This document shows, one piece after another, positions 20,058-29,197 of a DNA stretch of 32,244 nucleotides (the stretch's first letter is position 1; every line of letters starts with the position of its first letter). The notes under the pieces are model-generated. The model was not told where the DNA came from, did no database searches, and was given only the letters and a program-made list of their open reading frames with translations. The position numbers were made by a program, and so were the translations under genes. This DNA is from Selenomonadaceae bacterium (lineage in GTDB: Bacteria > Bacillota > Negativicutes > Selenomonadales > Selenomonadaceae). Location: assembly GCA_017549815.1 (NCBI GenBank), contig JAFYNH010000025.1, positions 1 through 32,244 of the forward strand. The letters run 5' to 3'.

Positions 20058-20384
20058 ATGTCAAACGAAATCGGCGCAAAGCTGAAAAACCTTCGGAAAA
20101 GCCGCAGATTGACGCAAGAAGAATTTGCGGAAATGATCGGCGTTTCCCGGTCAACGCTTTCATGCTATGAAATCGGGCAGCGCACGCCGTCAATGAAGAC
20201 GCTTCAAGCGATCGCGGAAAACTGCGGCGTTGGGCTTGACTATTTTGGCATATCAGCAAAAGACGAAGCTTTTGATTTGCTTGCACGCGGGAAACTTGTT
20301 TTTGAAAGCAAAATGATCCCCCGCGAAACAAAAGAGGAACTTTACACGGAATTTATGAAACTGTATTTGAAAATGAAGGAATGA
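20058..20384 (+). CDS. CI-like repressor (XRE family)
   Basis: The 108-aa protein has an N-terminal XRE HTH (residues 5-59: IGAKLKNLRKSRRLTQEEFAEMIGVSRSTLSCYEIGQRTPS) and a short helical C-terminal part, with no LexA-type peptidase domain, so induction by self-cleavage is unlikely. It is divergent from the early operon and 7 bases before the integrase gene, the standard place for the lysogeny repressor. The ribosome site is GAAGGACGG. Confidence 0.85.
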   Translation: MSNEIGAKLKNLRKSRRLTQEEFAEMIGVSRSTLSCYEIGQRTPSMKTLQAIAENCGVGLDYFGISAKDEAFDLLARGKLVFESKMIPRETKEELYTEFMKLYLKMKE

Positions 20385-20391
20385 AAGCAAA

Positions 20392-22002
20392 ATGATTATT
20401 TACAATGACAAACACGAAGAAACGCGCCAAGTGATCCGCGCGGTCGTTTATATCCGCTTTTCTTCGCACAAGCAGCAAGACAGCTTTTCGATTGAATATC
20501 AACAAGAAGAATGTCTGCGCTATCTTGAAGCAAAAGGATATAAATTCGTAAAATTTTATATTGATGAAGCCAAAACAGCGAAGGAAACCGCCGGACGGGA
20601 AGCGTTGGAAGAAATGCTTTTTGACGCGGGACGCAATAAATTTGATCGGATCGTTGTTTTCAGCTTTTCCCGTTCTTTCCGTAATACGCGGGACGCGCTG
20701 AACACAAACCACGAATTATATTCAAAGTACAAAATCCCGATTGAAAGCGTTATTGAACCGATAGACTTGACAACGGCGCACGGGAAGTTCAGCGGGACAA
20801 ACCTTTTCGCAATGCACGAATTACAATCCGACATAACAGCGGCGCACGTTCGTTCGGGAATGTATGTCGCAGCAAAACAAGGTTATTATTTGGGCGGTTA
20901 TGTGCCTTTCGGTTACGGGCTTTATGAAACCGGGGAATTGACGCGCGGGAAGGCGCGGAAAAAGTATTGCGTCAATGAAGAAGAAGCGCAAATTGTAAAG
21001 CTGATCTTTGAAATGTACGCAAACGATTATTCTTTGAATTACATTCGGGACGAAATGATTAAACGTAACGTGATCGCCCGCAAGGGAAATGTCATGTCAA
21101 TTCAAACAATGTGCCGTATTCTGCGCAATCCGTTTTATATCGGAACGCGGGAATATCAAATTCAAGGTTACGAAAAGCTATTTCTTGAAGGTGCTGTTCC
21201 GGCAATCATTGACGTTGATATTTGGAACACAGTTCAACAGAAAAACAAAGCGAACGCGCTTGCTGCGCCACGCAAAACAAAGCGCTTTTATGCTCTCACG
21301 GGAAAGATTTTCTGCGCAGCTTGTAACGCGCATTATTTCGGAATGTATAAGACGCAAAAACAAGATAATATCGACGGTTACGCATATTATACTTGCAGCA
21401 CAAAGAAGACATATCACACTTGCAAAGCAAAAAATATCCGCAAAGACATTCTTGAAGCATATTGCATTGAACAGATCAAGAAGCACGTTTTAACGCCGGA
21501 CAAGATCAAGGAAATTGCCGCGTTTATCGTGTCGCAGACAGACAGCACGCCGGATTTGCTGATTGAAGAACGTGACAGCGCGGAAAAGCGCAAGCGCGTT
21601 GTTATGGACGCATTGAAGCAAATTGAAGTAAAAAAAATCGAAGCCAACGAAGCAATGCAAGAAGTTTATTCGGAAATGATTGCGGATTATTCCAAAGAAT
21701 TAACCGCGCTGAACGAAAAGCTTTCCCGCCTTGAAACAATCGAAACAACGGTTATTTCTGCGGAACTTGTAGAACAATATTTGCAAGATTGCGCTTTGAA
21801 TATCGAAAGCAACGATCCGCACGTTTTGAAAAGCGTGTTTGACAAACTCATTGACAAGATCGTTATACATGACGACAAGGTTGAATTATTCTTGCTCGTC
21901 TTTCCTTATCCCCACATTAGGGACAACGCCCCGCAAGGACAACCATGTTGGACGTTATGTGCAGAAGTAAAGCGTAAAACGTTAAACCCGTTTGAACGCT
22001 AA
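20392..22002 (+). CDS. int: Large serine integrase
   Basis: The 536-aa site-specific recombinase integrates the phage. It has an N-terminal resolvase domain (about 15-160) with catalytic Ser24 in YIRFSSHKQ and the FSFSRSFRN arginine region, then a recombinase domain (about 180-285; VPFGYGLYE, RILRNPFYIG), a zinc ribbon (FCAACNAHYFG...YYTCSTKKTYHTC), and a coiled-coil segment (about 375-450). These are the standard domains of large serine integrases. It is co-transcribed with the repressor. The attP site is usually next to the gene but cannot be picked out by eye. Confidence 0.95.
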   Translation: MIIYNDKHEETRQVIRAVVYIRFSSHKQQDSFSIEYQQEECLRYLEAKGYKFVKFYIDEAKTAKETAGREALEEMLFDAGRNKFDRIVVFSFSRSFRNTRDALNTNHELYSKYKIPIESVIEPIDLTTAHGKFSGTNLFAMHELQSDITAAHVRSGMYVAAKQGYYLGGYVPFGYGLYETGELTRGKARKKYCVNEEEAQIVKLIFEMYANDYSLNYIRDEMIKRNVIARKGNVMSIQTMCRILRNPFYIGTREYQIQGYEKLFLEGAVPAIIDVDIWNTVQQKNKANALAAPRKTKRFYALTGKIFCAACNAHYFGMYKTQKQDNIDGYAYYTCSTKKTYHTCKAKNIRKDILEAYCIEQIKKHVLTPDKIKEIAAFIVSQTDSTPDLLIEERDSAEKRKRVVMDALKQIEVKKIEANEAMQEVYSEMIADYSKELTALNEKLSRLETIETTVISAELVEQYLQDCALNIESNDPHVLKSVFDKLIDKIVIHDDKVELFLLVFPYPHIRDNAPQGQPCWTLCAEVKRKTLNPFER

Positions 22003-22012
22003 AAATAAAGCA

Positions 22013-22040
22013 GCACGGGCGTTTTGCCCGTGCATTTTGA
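22013..22040 (+). terminator. Hairpin after the integrase gene
   Basis: GCACGGGC, loop GTTTT, GCCCGTGC, then ATTTT: eight perfect pairs with a short T-run. It is 10 bases after the integrase stop and may reduce transcription into the 51-aa gene, or hide its ribosome site. Confidence 0.7.
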
Positions 22041-22050
22041 AGGTGATATT

Positions 22051-22206
22051 ATGAACGAAAAACAAAAACAATTATTTGAATTGACGCGTCTTGCTTTTAT
22101 AGAAAAATACGGCGTTGCTTTTCTAAAACTAACAGACAAGCAGCAAGCCGATTTGATTTGCAGCAAGATAATTGAAGAACTGAAAAAAGGAAAAGCGCGG
22201 GATTAA
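22051..22206 (+). CDS. 51-aa protein of the lysogeny block
   Basis: The ATG at 22051 has a GAAGGTG ribosome site. The product (MNEKQKQLFELTRLAFIEKYGVAFLKLTDKQQADLICSKIIEELKKGKARD) is one or two helices, highly charged at the end. It sits between two hairpins after the integrase. Its stop lies in the loop of the bidirectional terminator. It might be a recombination directionality factor or a lysogeny accessory protein, but nothing in the sequence proves it. Confidence 0.6.
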   Translation: MNEKQKQLFELTRLAFIEKYGVAFLKLTDKQQADLICSKIIEELKKGKARD

Positions 22207-22218
22207 ACCCGCGCTTTT
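22191..22218. terminator. Bidirectional terminator between lysogeny block and late operon
   Basis: AAAAGCGCGGG, 6-base loop, CCCGCGCTTTT followed by more T residues on the plus strand and by an A/T-rich run on the other. It closes both the plus-strand lysogeny genes and the minus-strand late operon, whose last stop begins at 22222. Confidence 0.9.
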
Positions 22219-22219
22219 T

Positions 22220-23968
22220 TTACGCTTTGGATTGCCAAATTTGACTTGTGATTGTGTTATAATTTCCGGCGCTGTTCATGGTGGAAACAACAAAGTCAAT
22301 GAACGTCTTGCCCGCGTAAGAAACAGAAAGATATTGCTGAAAATAGCCGGTCTTTGAAACCGTCGGGCAAGAAATGTTTTGCGCAATAATAATCGCGTTT
22401 GTTTCCGTGCCGTAAGTGTAAAATATCGCCGGTGTTTTCCCGCTTGCTTTGCAGTACGCGTAAAACGTTCCGCCAATAACGCGGATCATGTATGCGCTAT
22501 CCGGGCAAAAAATCAAAACGTGTCCGCCGGTCGAAGCGCCGGTGAACTTGCAAGCCGTGTAATTGCCGTTTGCTGCAAATTTTACGTCGCCCGTGGTAGA
22601 AATATCAACTTCGCAATTCTCAACGTCACAGCGCCCGTAATTGCTTCCGGCGAATACTTGAATATTAACGCCCGCGTTGCTTTCGTCAACGGACAGCTTG
22701 CAATTTTTAATCTGCAAGTCGGTTGAATAAAAGATAATGTTTGACGTGTTTGCCGTGAAAGAAACGTTGATCGTGTCGCATTTGGCAAAGTCGAAAATCA
22801 AAGTCTTTGCGCTTGTCTGCGGCTGCGGCGCAAGATTGAAATAACGGTAACGGCTTTGCGCTGTTCCCGCGCCGTAAGCAGCAGCGCCAACGCCGCACGT
22901 TCCCACAACTTCAATCGTCATTTTTGCATTGTCAGCAAGCCCCGCAAGGAACGTATTTCCGCCAAGCGCAGAAAGAAACGCTGCTGCTGCTGCCGTGACG
23001 TTTGCCGCCGTATAACTGCCGGTATAGAACGCTTGCGCAATTTCCGAAAGCGAAACGTTGTCATTGCTGCCGGTGCAGTAATAAATATATTTCTGCGCGC
23101 CGGAAATAGTCGCATATTGATTTTGCAGCGCCGTGATCTCATCAGCAACGCTTTCAATGCCCGTTCCGTCAAGCGATTTGTAAACGTTGACAATCACTTG
23201 CGCCCCGGCTTGAAGCTGCGCGTTAAAAACAATCACGTTTGCAGCGCTGCCGACGGTGAAAGCGTTTGTCAAAAAGCCGTTTACATAGACTTCATAAAAG
23301 CAAGTTTCCGCGTCGTATTGCGGGACATTAAATTGCACGGTGTCCGTTGCAGACGCAAGCACGGTCGCCCATGTGTAACGCTTGAACAGCGTGACGCTTG
23401 AAAGCGTGTCTTTTGCGCTTTCAAACCAAGTGTTAAAAGCGTTGTCAAGCGAAGTAAAAAAGCTGTCGTCGCCGGAAGTCGAATAAACCCAACCGCACAA
23501 GTCGGCGTTGCTGCGCTGATCTGTGATCGTGACGCTTGTTGCCCCGGACGAAATAGCAACGTCCGCAAGCACAAGATCGTAAATGTCGCCGCTGCGCGTG
23601 ATCGCGGGCGCAACAGGCGAAGTCGCAGCCGTGCCGGTCAAATATTGAATTGAAATTGCACGCACGGAAAGCGTGTTGTCAAGCCGAAGAACAACGCGGT
23701 CAATCCGGCTTCCGCCGGTCGGCGGCGTAAGCGCCGGAAGCGCGTATGCGCTGTCGTTGAAGAAATACTTTCCGTTGATCCATGCGCGCCCCGCTGCAAC
23801 GCTTAAATTCAAGCCGCTTGCGGTAACAAGCAAGTCGTCGTTTTCGCTGCGCAGAACGCCGTTTGAAATTACGACGGCAAGGTTGTCCGAATAGTCGTCC
23901 GCGTTGTACGTCCGATCATAAACGCCCGCGTTCAGCAACGCGTTAAAAAATCCGCTTTTTTGTGCCAT
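22220..23968 (-). CDS. Tail fibre / baseplate receptor-binding protein
   Basis: The 582-aa protein is the last late gene. The ATG at 23968 (AAAGGAG site 9 bases away) is preferred over a TTG at 23977. The N-terminus (KSGFFNALLNAGVYDRTYNADDYSDNLAVVISNGV) is typical of baseplate/fibre proteins of Firmicutes siphophages, residues about 150-280 look like a shoulder with a short coiled coil, and the C-terminal half is Ser/Thr/Asn-rich and repetitive, like a beta-helix (KNCKLSVDES, VENCEVDIS, KFTGAS, IRVIGGTF). That form suits glycan recognition. The receptor is unknown. Confidence 0.8.
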   Translation of the reverse strand: MAQKSGFFNALLNAGVYDRTYNADDYSDNLAVVISNGVLRSENDDLLVTASGLNLSVAAGRAWINGKYFFNDSAYALPALTPPTGGSRIDRVVLRLDNTLSVRAISIQYLTGTAATSPVAPAITRSGDIYDLVLADVAISSGATSVTITDQRSNADLCGWVYSTSGDDSFFTSLDNAFNTWFESAKDTLSSVTLFKRYTWATVLASATDTVQFNVPQYDAETCFYEVYVNGFLTNAFTVGSAANVIVFNAQLQAGAQVIVNVYKSLDGTGIESVADEITALQNQYATISGAQKYIYYCTGSNDNVSLSEIAQAFYTGSYTAANVTAAAAAFLSALGGNTFLAGLADNAKMTIEVVGTCGVGAAAYGAGTAQSRYRYFNLAPQPQTSAKTLIFDFAKCDTINVSFTANTSNIIFYSTDLQIKNCKLSVDESNAGVNIQVFAGSNYGRCDVENCEVDISTTGDVKFAANGNYTACKFTGASTGGHVLIFCPDSAYMIRVIGGTFYAYCKASGKTPAIFYTYGTETNAIIIAQNISCPTVSKTGYFQQYLSVSYAGKTFIDFVVSTMNSAGNYNTITSQIWQSKA

Positions 23969-23983
23969 GTTTTTCAACTCCTT

Positions 23984-25111
23984 TTAACTGTAAACCACGT
24001 CCACGGAATAACCGTTTTCGTCTTGAACTTCCGTTGCTTCCATGATCCGAACGGTTGCATATTTATTTATTGCGTTGTCTTGCAGCGTCACAAGGTCGCC
24101 AAGAAAGAAATCACGTCCGAAAATCCAATTACCGAACGAAGCGTTGATTTCGCCCGTGAATGTTTCCGGCGCGGGAAGCGCTGCAAGCTGCTTTTTCCCG
24201 GCTTGATCCAACATTGATTTATATTCCGCGTCGGTGTAACTTTGTTCTTCGTCGTTGCTGTCGGTGTACGTCTTGTTTATCGAAGACGCGTCAAACCACA
24301 TTTCGCGTAATTGCAAGCCCGTTTTGCCCGCCGTAAGCAGCGAATAAAACCGTTCAAGCCCTTCGCCTTCCCCGCCGATCAAAACCGCGTTACGGGCGTT
24401 CTGTGCGTTGTAAGAATAGTCGCTTGAAGTTAAGTTTTCGTATTCGGTGCTAAATATAACGGGCGCGTTGCCGTCGGTGTTTTCGGTGCTGCGATCCGTC
24501 CCGGAAAAAACAACGTAAAGCAGCTTTTTATTGCTTGCGTTTAGAATGACTTTTGCGGCGTAACCGTATTCTTGCAAAAATTCGTCTGTGTAAGACATTA
24601 ACGGTTGATATGAAACTTGCTTTTGCGCAGCGTTTCCGTTTCCGTCAACAATGATCGCCGGAAGGTTGGCAAGCGCGCCAAGCCCCAAAACGTCAATGTT
24701 TCTTCGGCTGTCAAAGCTGCAATCAATCGCGTTGTCAAGCACAAGCCGTCGCGCGGCAATTTCAACGCTGCCGTTTAGAATTGTCGGCGTGTTGGTATGA
24801 TCGGAAAGCTTGTAAATCAAGCGCCGGTCAAGAATAGACTTTGCAAAACGCCCGCTTGCCGTAATCATATAGCCGTCTTGAACGGAATATGAAACGTTGA
24901 TTTCTTCAATAATTCCAACTTCGTCATTGTCGGAACGTGTCACATAATTTCCGATTTCTAAAAACGCCAAATGCTGCGGCGTTAGCTGCGCGTAAATCTC
25001 AAAGTCGCCAATTCCAAAATATACGGAATGCCAAATTACACTTTTTGCCGTGTCAATAACGCCGATCAATTCCCGGCTGCTGTCGCGGATTTCAAGAACG
25101 TCAATCGCCAT
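23984..25111 (-). CDS. Gp37-like tail protein (tail hub/Tal-type)
   Basis: The 375-aa product resembles the siphovirus ReqiPepy6 Gp37-like family: MAIDVLEIRDSSRELIGVIDTAKSVIWH, FEIYAQLTP, a central part LLYVVFSGTDRS, NAQNARNAVLIGGEGEG and an end with GRDFFLGDLVTLQDN. It follows the distal tail protein, where the tail-tip hub is normally encoded. No peptidase domain is visible. The ribosome site is AAGGGGG. Confidence 0.82.
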   Translation of the reverse strand: MAIDVLEIRDSSRELIGVIDTAKSVIWHSVYFGIGDFEIYAQLTPQHLAFLEIGNYVTRSDNDEVGIIEEINVSYSVQDGYMITASGRFAKSILDRRLIYKLSDHTNTPTILNGSVEIAARRLVLDNAIDCSFDSRRNIDVLGLGALANLPAIIVDGNGNAAQKQVSYQPLMSYTDEFLQEYGYAAKVILNASNKKLLYVVFSGTDRSTENTDGNAPVIFSTEYENLTSSDYSYNAQNARNAVLIGGEGEGLERFYSLLTAGKTGLQLREMWFDASSINKTYTDSNDEEQSYTDAEYKSMLDQAGKKQLAALPAPETFTGEINASFGNWIFGRDFFLGDLVTLQDNAINKYATVRIMEATEVQDENGYSVDVVYS

Positions 25112-25126
25112 TTATAAACCCCCTTG

Positions 25127-26008
25127 TTAAACGTAACGCTGTTTATAAATTAGCGTGAACGCCATGTTGTCAACGTCTGCGTCGTCGCTGTTAATGGAAA
25201 ATTCATTTTCCCCGGCTTGCAGCAAAAGCCAAGTCGAACGCGGCTTGATCTTGTCAATGATATTTGTTCCGTTCAGCGTAACGCCTTTTTGTCCGGCTTG
25301 CGTGTTAATAACGATCTTGTCCCCGGCGGACAATACAACTTGTTTGTCGTCCGTGCCGTAGCCAACGCCGAAAAAGTTTCCGTTTTGATCGTAAATAATG
25401 GGATTTGTTGCCGTTGAAAACGCCATGATTTCAATTTGCATTCCAACGGCAACGTCCCCGGTATTTACAAACGTTCGCGTCCGGCTTGTGTCGTATTCGC
25501 CCAACGCTATTCCGTCAGCGGGAAAATAAAGCATATCCCCCGGCGTAGTCGTGAAATAATGCAAGTTTTTTGACGCGCTGATTTCGGAAAGAATGTAATT
25601 TACATCTTCCCAAAACGCACGCGGGCAATGAAGGGAAATTTGCATTGCAACTTCGCCTTTTTTTGTCCAACGTGGCATATCAATAGTTTCAACAACGCCG
25701 TCAATTTTAATTGTGCGCCCGTTTTGCGTCCACACAAGCGAACACGTCTGTTTCAGTTTTACAAAGCTTAAAATATAGCGCTTTGCGTCTTCAACGTTTA
25801 CATAGTCTTTAATGCGCAGATCAAGAACAATTCCGCGCGGCTGCGCTTGAATGTTGTTGATCGTGTCGCCGTCAACGCCGCCGATCACGATTGACGAAAT
25901 ACTTGTGTTGCCGGTCGTCATTCCGTCCACGTTTGTCAAGTCAAACCATGCGTTTTTGACAAGGTGCAGCGCTTGTCCGCTTTTTGAAACAAAGTCAAGT
26001 GTCAGCAT
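25127..26008 (-). CDS. Distal tail protein (Dit-like)
   Basis: The 293-aa protein fits the siphovirus tail-component family that forms the ring joining tube and tip. It has the early ISSIVIGGVDGDTINN, QPRGIVLDLRI region and the typical CPRAFWEDVNYI segment near residue 130. It lies between the tape measure and the Gp37-like genes. Start ATG at 26008, two bases after the tape measure stop. Confidence 0.85.
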   Translation of the reverse strand: MLTLDFVSKSGQALHLVKNAWFDLTNVDGMTTGNTSISSIVIGGVDGDTINNIQAQPRGIVLDLRIKDYVNVEDAKRYILSFVKLKQTCSLVWTQNGRTIKIDGVVETIDMPRWTKKGEVAMQISLHCPRAFWEDVNYILSEISASKNLHYFTTTPGDMLYFPADGIALGEYDTSRTRTFVNTGDVAVGMQIEIMAFSTATNPIIYDQNGNFFGVGYGTDDKQVVLSAGDKIVINTQAGQKGVTLNGTNIIDKIKPRSTWLLLQAGENEFSINSDDADVDNMAFTLIYKQRYV

Positions 26009-26010
26009 AA

Positions 26011-28926
26011 TTAAACCCCCGCAAGCGCAAGCCGGATCGCCGCCGCCGTCTGCTGCTTCGATTTGTAAAGTTCATAGCGGCTATGTGCTTGCGAATAATT
26101 GTTTGTTTGATAGACGTTGACGGTCGGCTGCTGTTCTGCTGCGATCTCTTGCGCAACCTTCTTGATCCATTCCGTGTTGCGTTCAAGCGGAACAATCGCT
26201 TCTTCGCCCGCTTCACCGACAACCGCCGTTGTCGCTTCCTTCACAACGCCGCCGCGTGCCAACTGCGGAATTTGCGGAACGGGCGCACGCCAAGAAAGAA
26301 AGCTGAACGGGGAAATTCCCAAGAAGGACAAATGCTGAATTTTGTTCAAAATGCCGTTCAAGCCATTAAACGGAATTGCAACGATCGTGTTAATTCCGCG
26401 AATAATGGTATTAACAACGGCTTTGAACGCGTTAATAATGCCGTCCTTAATCCCGCTGAAAATCTGTCCGCCAACGGAAAAGACGTTTTTAACTTTTTGC
26501 CATGCCGTGCTGAAAATGTTTCCGAAGAACGTTGCGACGGAAGAAAAAATGTTTTTGATCCCTTCCCAAGCGCCCGCAGCGCCCTTTTTCAGCTTGTCCC
26601 ACATTCCGCCGAAGAAGTTTGAAACCGGCTTTATAATTTTGTCATTAAACCAATTCCCAACAACGGAAAAGACGTTTTTAATCCCGTTCCAAAGCGCGGA
26701 CGCGCCCTTTTTCACGCCGTCCCACAAGCCGGAAAACAGATTTGCGATCGGCTTTACAAGCGCGCCAAGAACGGAAGTCACGATTTGCGGCGCGGCTTTT
26801 ACCAATTCAAGCGCAATAACCGGGATTGCTTGAACAAGCGCCATAAAAAGCTGAATTGCGCCTTCAAGTATTACGGGGAAATTGTCAATAAACGCTTGAA
26901 TAATTGTTTCAATGATCTGCGGCAAAGCTTCCGTCAGCAGCGGAATAAACGCCGGTATCGCGTCAATAATTGCGTTCAAAAGCTGAATTGCGCCTTCAAA
27001 AATCTGCGGCAACGCGCCAAGCAATCCGTTGTAAACCGCGTCATAAATTTGCGGCAAAGCTTCAACAAGCGCGTCAACGATTGTCGGGATCGCTTGAATA
27101 ATTGCCATAAAGAATTGAATTGCGCCGTCTATCAATTCCGGGATCGCGTTTGCAAGCGCTTGAACGATCTGCGGCACGATTTCAATTACTTGTTGAATTA
27201 GCTGCGGGATTGTTTCACCAAGTCCGTCAATCAGCGCAAGTATAATGTCAACGCCCGCCGTTATTACGGACGGCAAAGAAGAAATTATGCCTTGTACCAA
27301 CGACATAATCAGCGTAAAGCCCATTTCTGCCATTTGCGGCGCAGCGTCAACAATAGTCGTCAATATGTTATTGACAATATTTCCGACGGCTTCACCAACG
27401 CGCGCGCCCGATCCTTCAACGCCGTTCACAAAGTCCGTCAGCGCCGGGATCAATTCGGTTGAAACTTGCTGCACAAGTCCGCGCAGCGGAACGTTTGCGC
27501 CTTCAAAAACGGCAAGCTGCAAACCTTCAAACGCAGAACTTAAATTTGAAAGATCGCCTTGCAAATTGTCTTGCATAATTGCGGACATTTCTGCCGCAGC
27601 GCCGGACGAATTGCGCAACTGATCTTCAAAGTCTGCCGCGTTGTCAACGCCCGCATTCAAAACCAAGTTCAAGCCCTTTATGCTGTCGCTTGTAAACGTA
27701 GACGAAAGCGCCGCTGCGCGTTCCGCGTCGCCCATGCCGTCCGTCGCCGCTTCCACGTCCGCCAAAATATCCGTCATGTCGCGGTAATTTCCGTTTGCGT
27801 CCATAACGGCAACGGTTGTGTCACCGATTGCAATTTTTCCGTTTTCCATTTTAGCCGTCATGTCGCGCATCATGGCGGTTAATGCTGTTCCGGCTTCCGA
27901 TCCCTTCAAACCTTGATTTGCCATCATGGAAAGAAGCGCGGTCGTCGTTTCAATGTCTTGTCCGGCTGCGTTCATGTTGGCAGCGCAATTTTTATATGCT
28001 TCGCCAAGCCCTGCCGCCGTTGTGTTTGCGTTTGCTTGCGCAAATGCTAACAGATCGGCAAAATACGCGCTGTCGTCCGCTTCCATTCCAAACGCGGAAA
28101 GATAGTCCGTCACCATGTCGGACGCTTCCGCCAAGTCCATATTTGAAGCGGCTGCAAGGTTTAGCACGCCGCCAAGCGACGAAGCGCTTTGTTCTGCGTC
28201 CCAACCGGCAAGCGCCATATAACCCAACGCGTCAGCGGCTTCACTTGCGGAAAACTTCGTTGTTGATCCAAATTCTTTCGCCGTGTCGCGCAGCATTTCA
28301 AGTTCTTCGCCGGTTGCGCCGGAAAGCGCTGCAACGCTTGACATGGACGCGTCAAAGTTTTTTCCAACTTCAAGCGTATCGGAAGCAAAGTCTTTCAGCG
28401 CGCCAACCGCCAAATTTATTCCTTGCGTGACAAGGTTTGCAAGCGCGCCTTTCATCACGGTGAAACCGTCGCTTGCGTCTTCCGCCGCGTTGCCCGCGTT
28501 TGTTACGTTTTCTTCAAGATCGTCGGAAGCGTCGGAAGCGTCTTCGCTTTCGTTTCCCATGTCGTCAAGCTGCTTGTTGTATTTTTTAATTTCTGCTTGC
28601 GTTGCGCCAAGCGCAGCTTTTTGATTGTTTATGTCTGTTCGCAGCTTTACGGCTTGCGCGCTTGTCGGATCAAGCCCGTCGTCAATAAGACGGTCATATT
28701 CTTGTTGCAGCGCATTGACGGTCTTGCTTTGAATGTCCGCGATCGTGTTTAACGATTTTAGCTTTGCGTTCAGCCCTTCTTCCGATTTGCTCCAATCGTC
28801 CAATCCCGCCGCCGCTGCTTTGAACTCGCTTTTGCTTTCTTTGATTAAACGGTTTGCTTCCGCAAGTCCGGCTTTTAGCTGCGTAACGTCAATAGAAAAC
28901 GACGCGCCAAGACGTTCATTCGCCAT
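26011..28926 (-). CDS. Tail tape measure protein (TP901 type)
   Basis: The 971-aa protein sets tail length. Residues about 20-150 are coiled coil with Asp/Glu-rich stretches. The TP901 core follows at about 190-520 (MSSVAALSGATGEELEMLRDTAKEFG, FSASEAADALGYMALAGWD). A hydrophobic region at about 540-730 is built of repeated units of the type GAIQL(L/F)xAI(I/V)xAIP...ALPQI. Then come Trp-rich repeats (GLWDGVKKGASALWNGIKNVF, GGMWDKLKKGAAGAWEGIKNIF) and a C-terminal linker. By the rule of about 0.15 nm per residue the tail would be near 145 nm. The ribosome site is AAAGGGGG. Confidence 0.95.
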   Translation of the reverse strand: MANERLGASFSIDVTQLKAGLAEANRLIKESKSEFKAAAAGLDDWSKSEEGLNAKLKSLNTIADIQSKTVNALQQEYDRLIDDGLDPTSAQAVKLRTDINNQKAALGATQAEIKKYNKQLDDMGNESEDASDASDDLEENVTNAGNAAEDASDGFTVMKGALANLVTQGINLAVGALKDFASDTLEVGKNFDASMSSVAALSGATGEELEMLRDTAKEFGSTTKFSASEAADALGYMALAGWDAEQSASSLGGVLNLAAASNMDLAEASDMVTDYLSAFGMEADDSAYFADLLAFAQANANTTAAGLGEAYKNCAANMNAAGQDIETTTALLSMMANQGLKGSEAGTALTAMMRDMTAKMENGKIAIGDTTVAVMDANGNYRDMTDILADVEAATDGMGDAERAAALSSTFTSDSIKGLNLVLNAGVDNAADFEDQLRNSSGAAAEMSAIMQDNLQGDLSNLSSAFEGLQLAVFEGANVPLRGLVQQVSTELIPALTDFVNGVEGSGARVGEAVGNIVNNILTTIVDAAPQMAEMGFTLIMSLVQGIISSLPSVITAGVDIILALIDGLGETIPQLIQQVIEIVPQIVQALANAIPELIDGAIQFFMAIIQAIPTIVDALVEALPQIYDAVYNGLLGALPQIFEGAIQLLNAIIDAIPAFIPLLTEALPQIIETIIQAFIDNFPVILEGAIQLFMALVQAIPVIALELVKAAPQIVTSVLGALVKPIANLFSGLWDGVKKGASALWNGIKNVFSVVGNWFNDKIIKPVSNFFGGMWDKLKKGAAGAWEGIKNIFSSVATFFGNIFSTAWQKVKNVFSVGGQIFSGIKDGIINAFKAVVNTIIRGINTIVAIPFNGLNGILNKIQHLSFLGISPFSFLSWRAPVPQIPQLARGGVVKEATTAVVGEAGEEAIVPLERNTEWIKKVAQEIAAEQQPTVNVYQTNNYSQAHSRYELYKSKQQTAAAIRLALAGV

Positions 28927-28942
28927 TCACGCACGCCCCCTT

Positions 28943-29191
28943 TCAAAAGTCCCAAAAGCCGTCGTTTTTGTGCGGGCGCGTTGCCTTTCTTTTTTGCGGC
29001 GCGCCCGTAATCTGCGGCTTTTTGCCTTTTTCGATAAAGTAGTTTATAAGCATAATAACGCGGTCTTTGTCGCGTTCCATAATGTCAAAAAGCGGAATGT
29101 TGTGTTGAACTGAAAGCGTGTATGTAAAGTCCATCAGTTCAAAAAATACGCTGTCCGGGCAAGGGGAATAATTCCCCCCGCCCGTTACACG
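28943..29191 (-). CDS. Tail assembly chaperone extension (gpT part of gpGT, -1 frameshift product)
   Basis: The frame is read by a -1 shift at A-AAA-AAC from the gpG gene, giving a fusion of about 183 aa. The 82-residue extension contains FFELMDFTYTLSVQH, DKDRVIMLINYFIE and a basic end (QKRKATRPHKNDGFWDF). The frame needs no start of its own; an internal ATG at 29134 lacks a ribosome site. gpGT-type proteins chaperone the tape measure during tail assembly and are made at a low ratio to gpG. Confidence 0.82.
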   Translation of the reverse strand, partial: RVTGGGNYSPCPDSVFFELMDFTYTLSVQHNIPLFDIMERDKDRVIMLINYFIEKGKKPQITGAPQKRKATRPHKNDGFWDF

Positions 29192-29197
29192 TTTTTT
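29156..29197 (-). promoter_or_regulatory. Programmed -1 ribosomal frameshift site
   Basis: The slippery heptamer A AAA AAC (29197-29191) is in the gpG frame, two codons before its stop. After a 6-nt spacer comes a hairpin (29184-29156): 5-bp CGGGC/GCCCG, a 2x2 internal loop, and GGGGAA/TTCCCC with a 3-nt loop. Position, spacer and overlap match classical tail-chaperone frameshifting. Confidence 0.85.

Noticed and set aside
21900-22050. attP site beside the integrase
   Set aside because: Serine integrase attP sites are expected here, but no convincing imperfect dyad of about 50 bp with a central dinucleotide could be identified by eye.
26083-28430. Several long plus-strand frames opposite the tape measure gene
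   Set aside because: They mirror the repetitive tape measure sequence, give low-complexity products and lack start signals.
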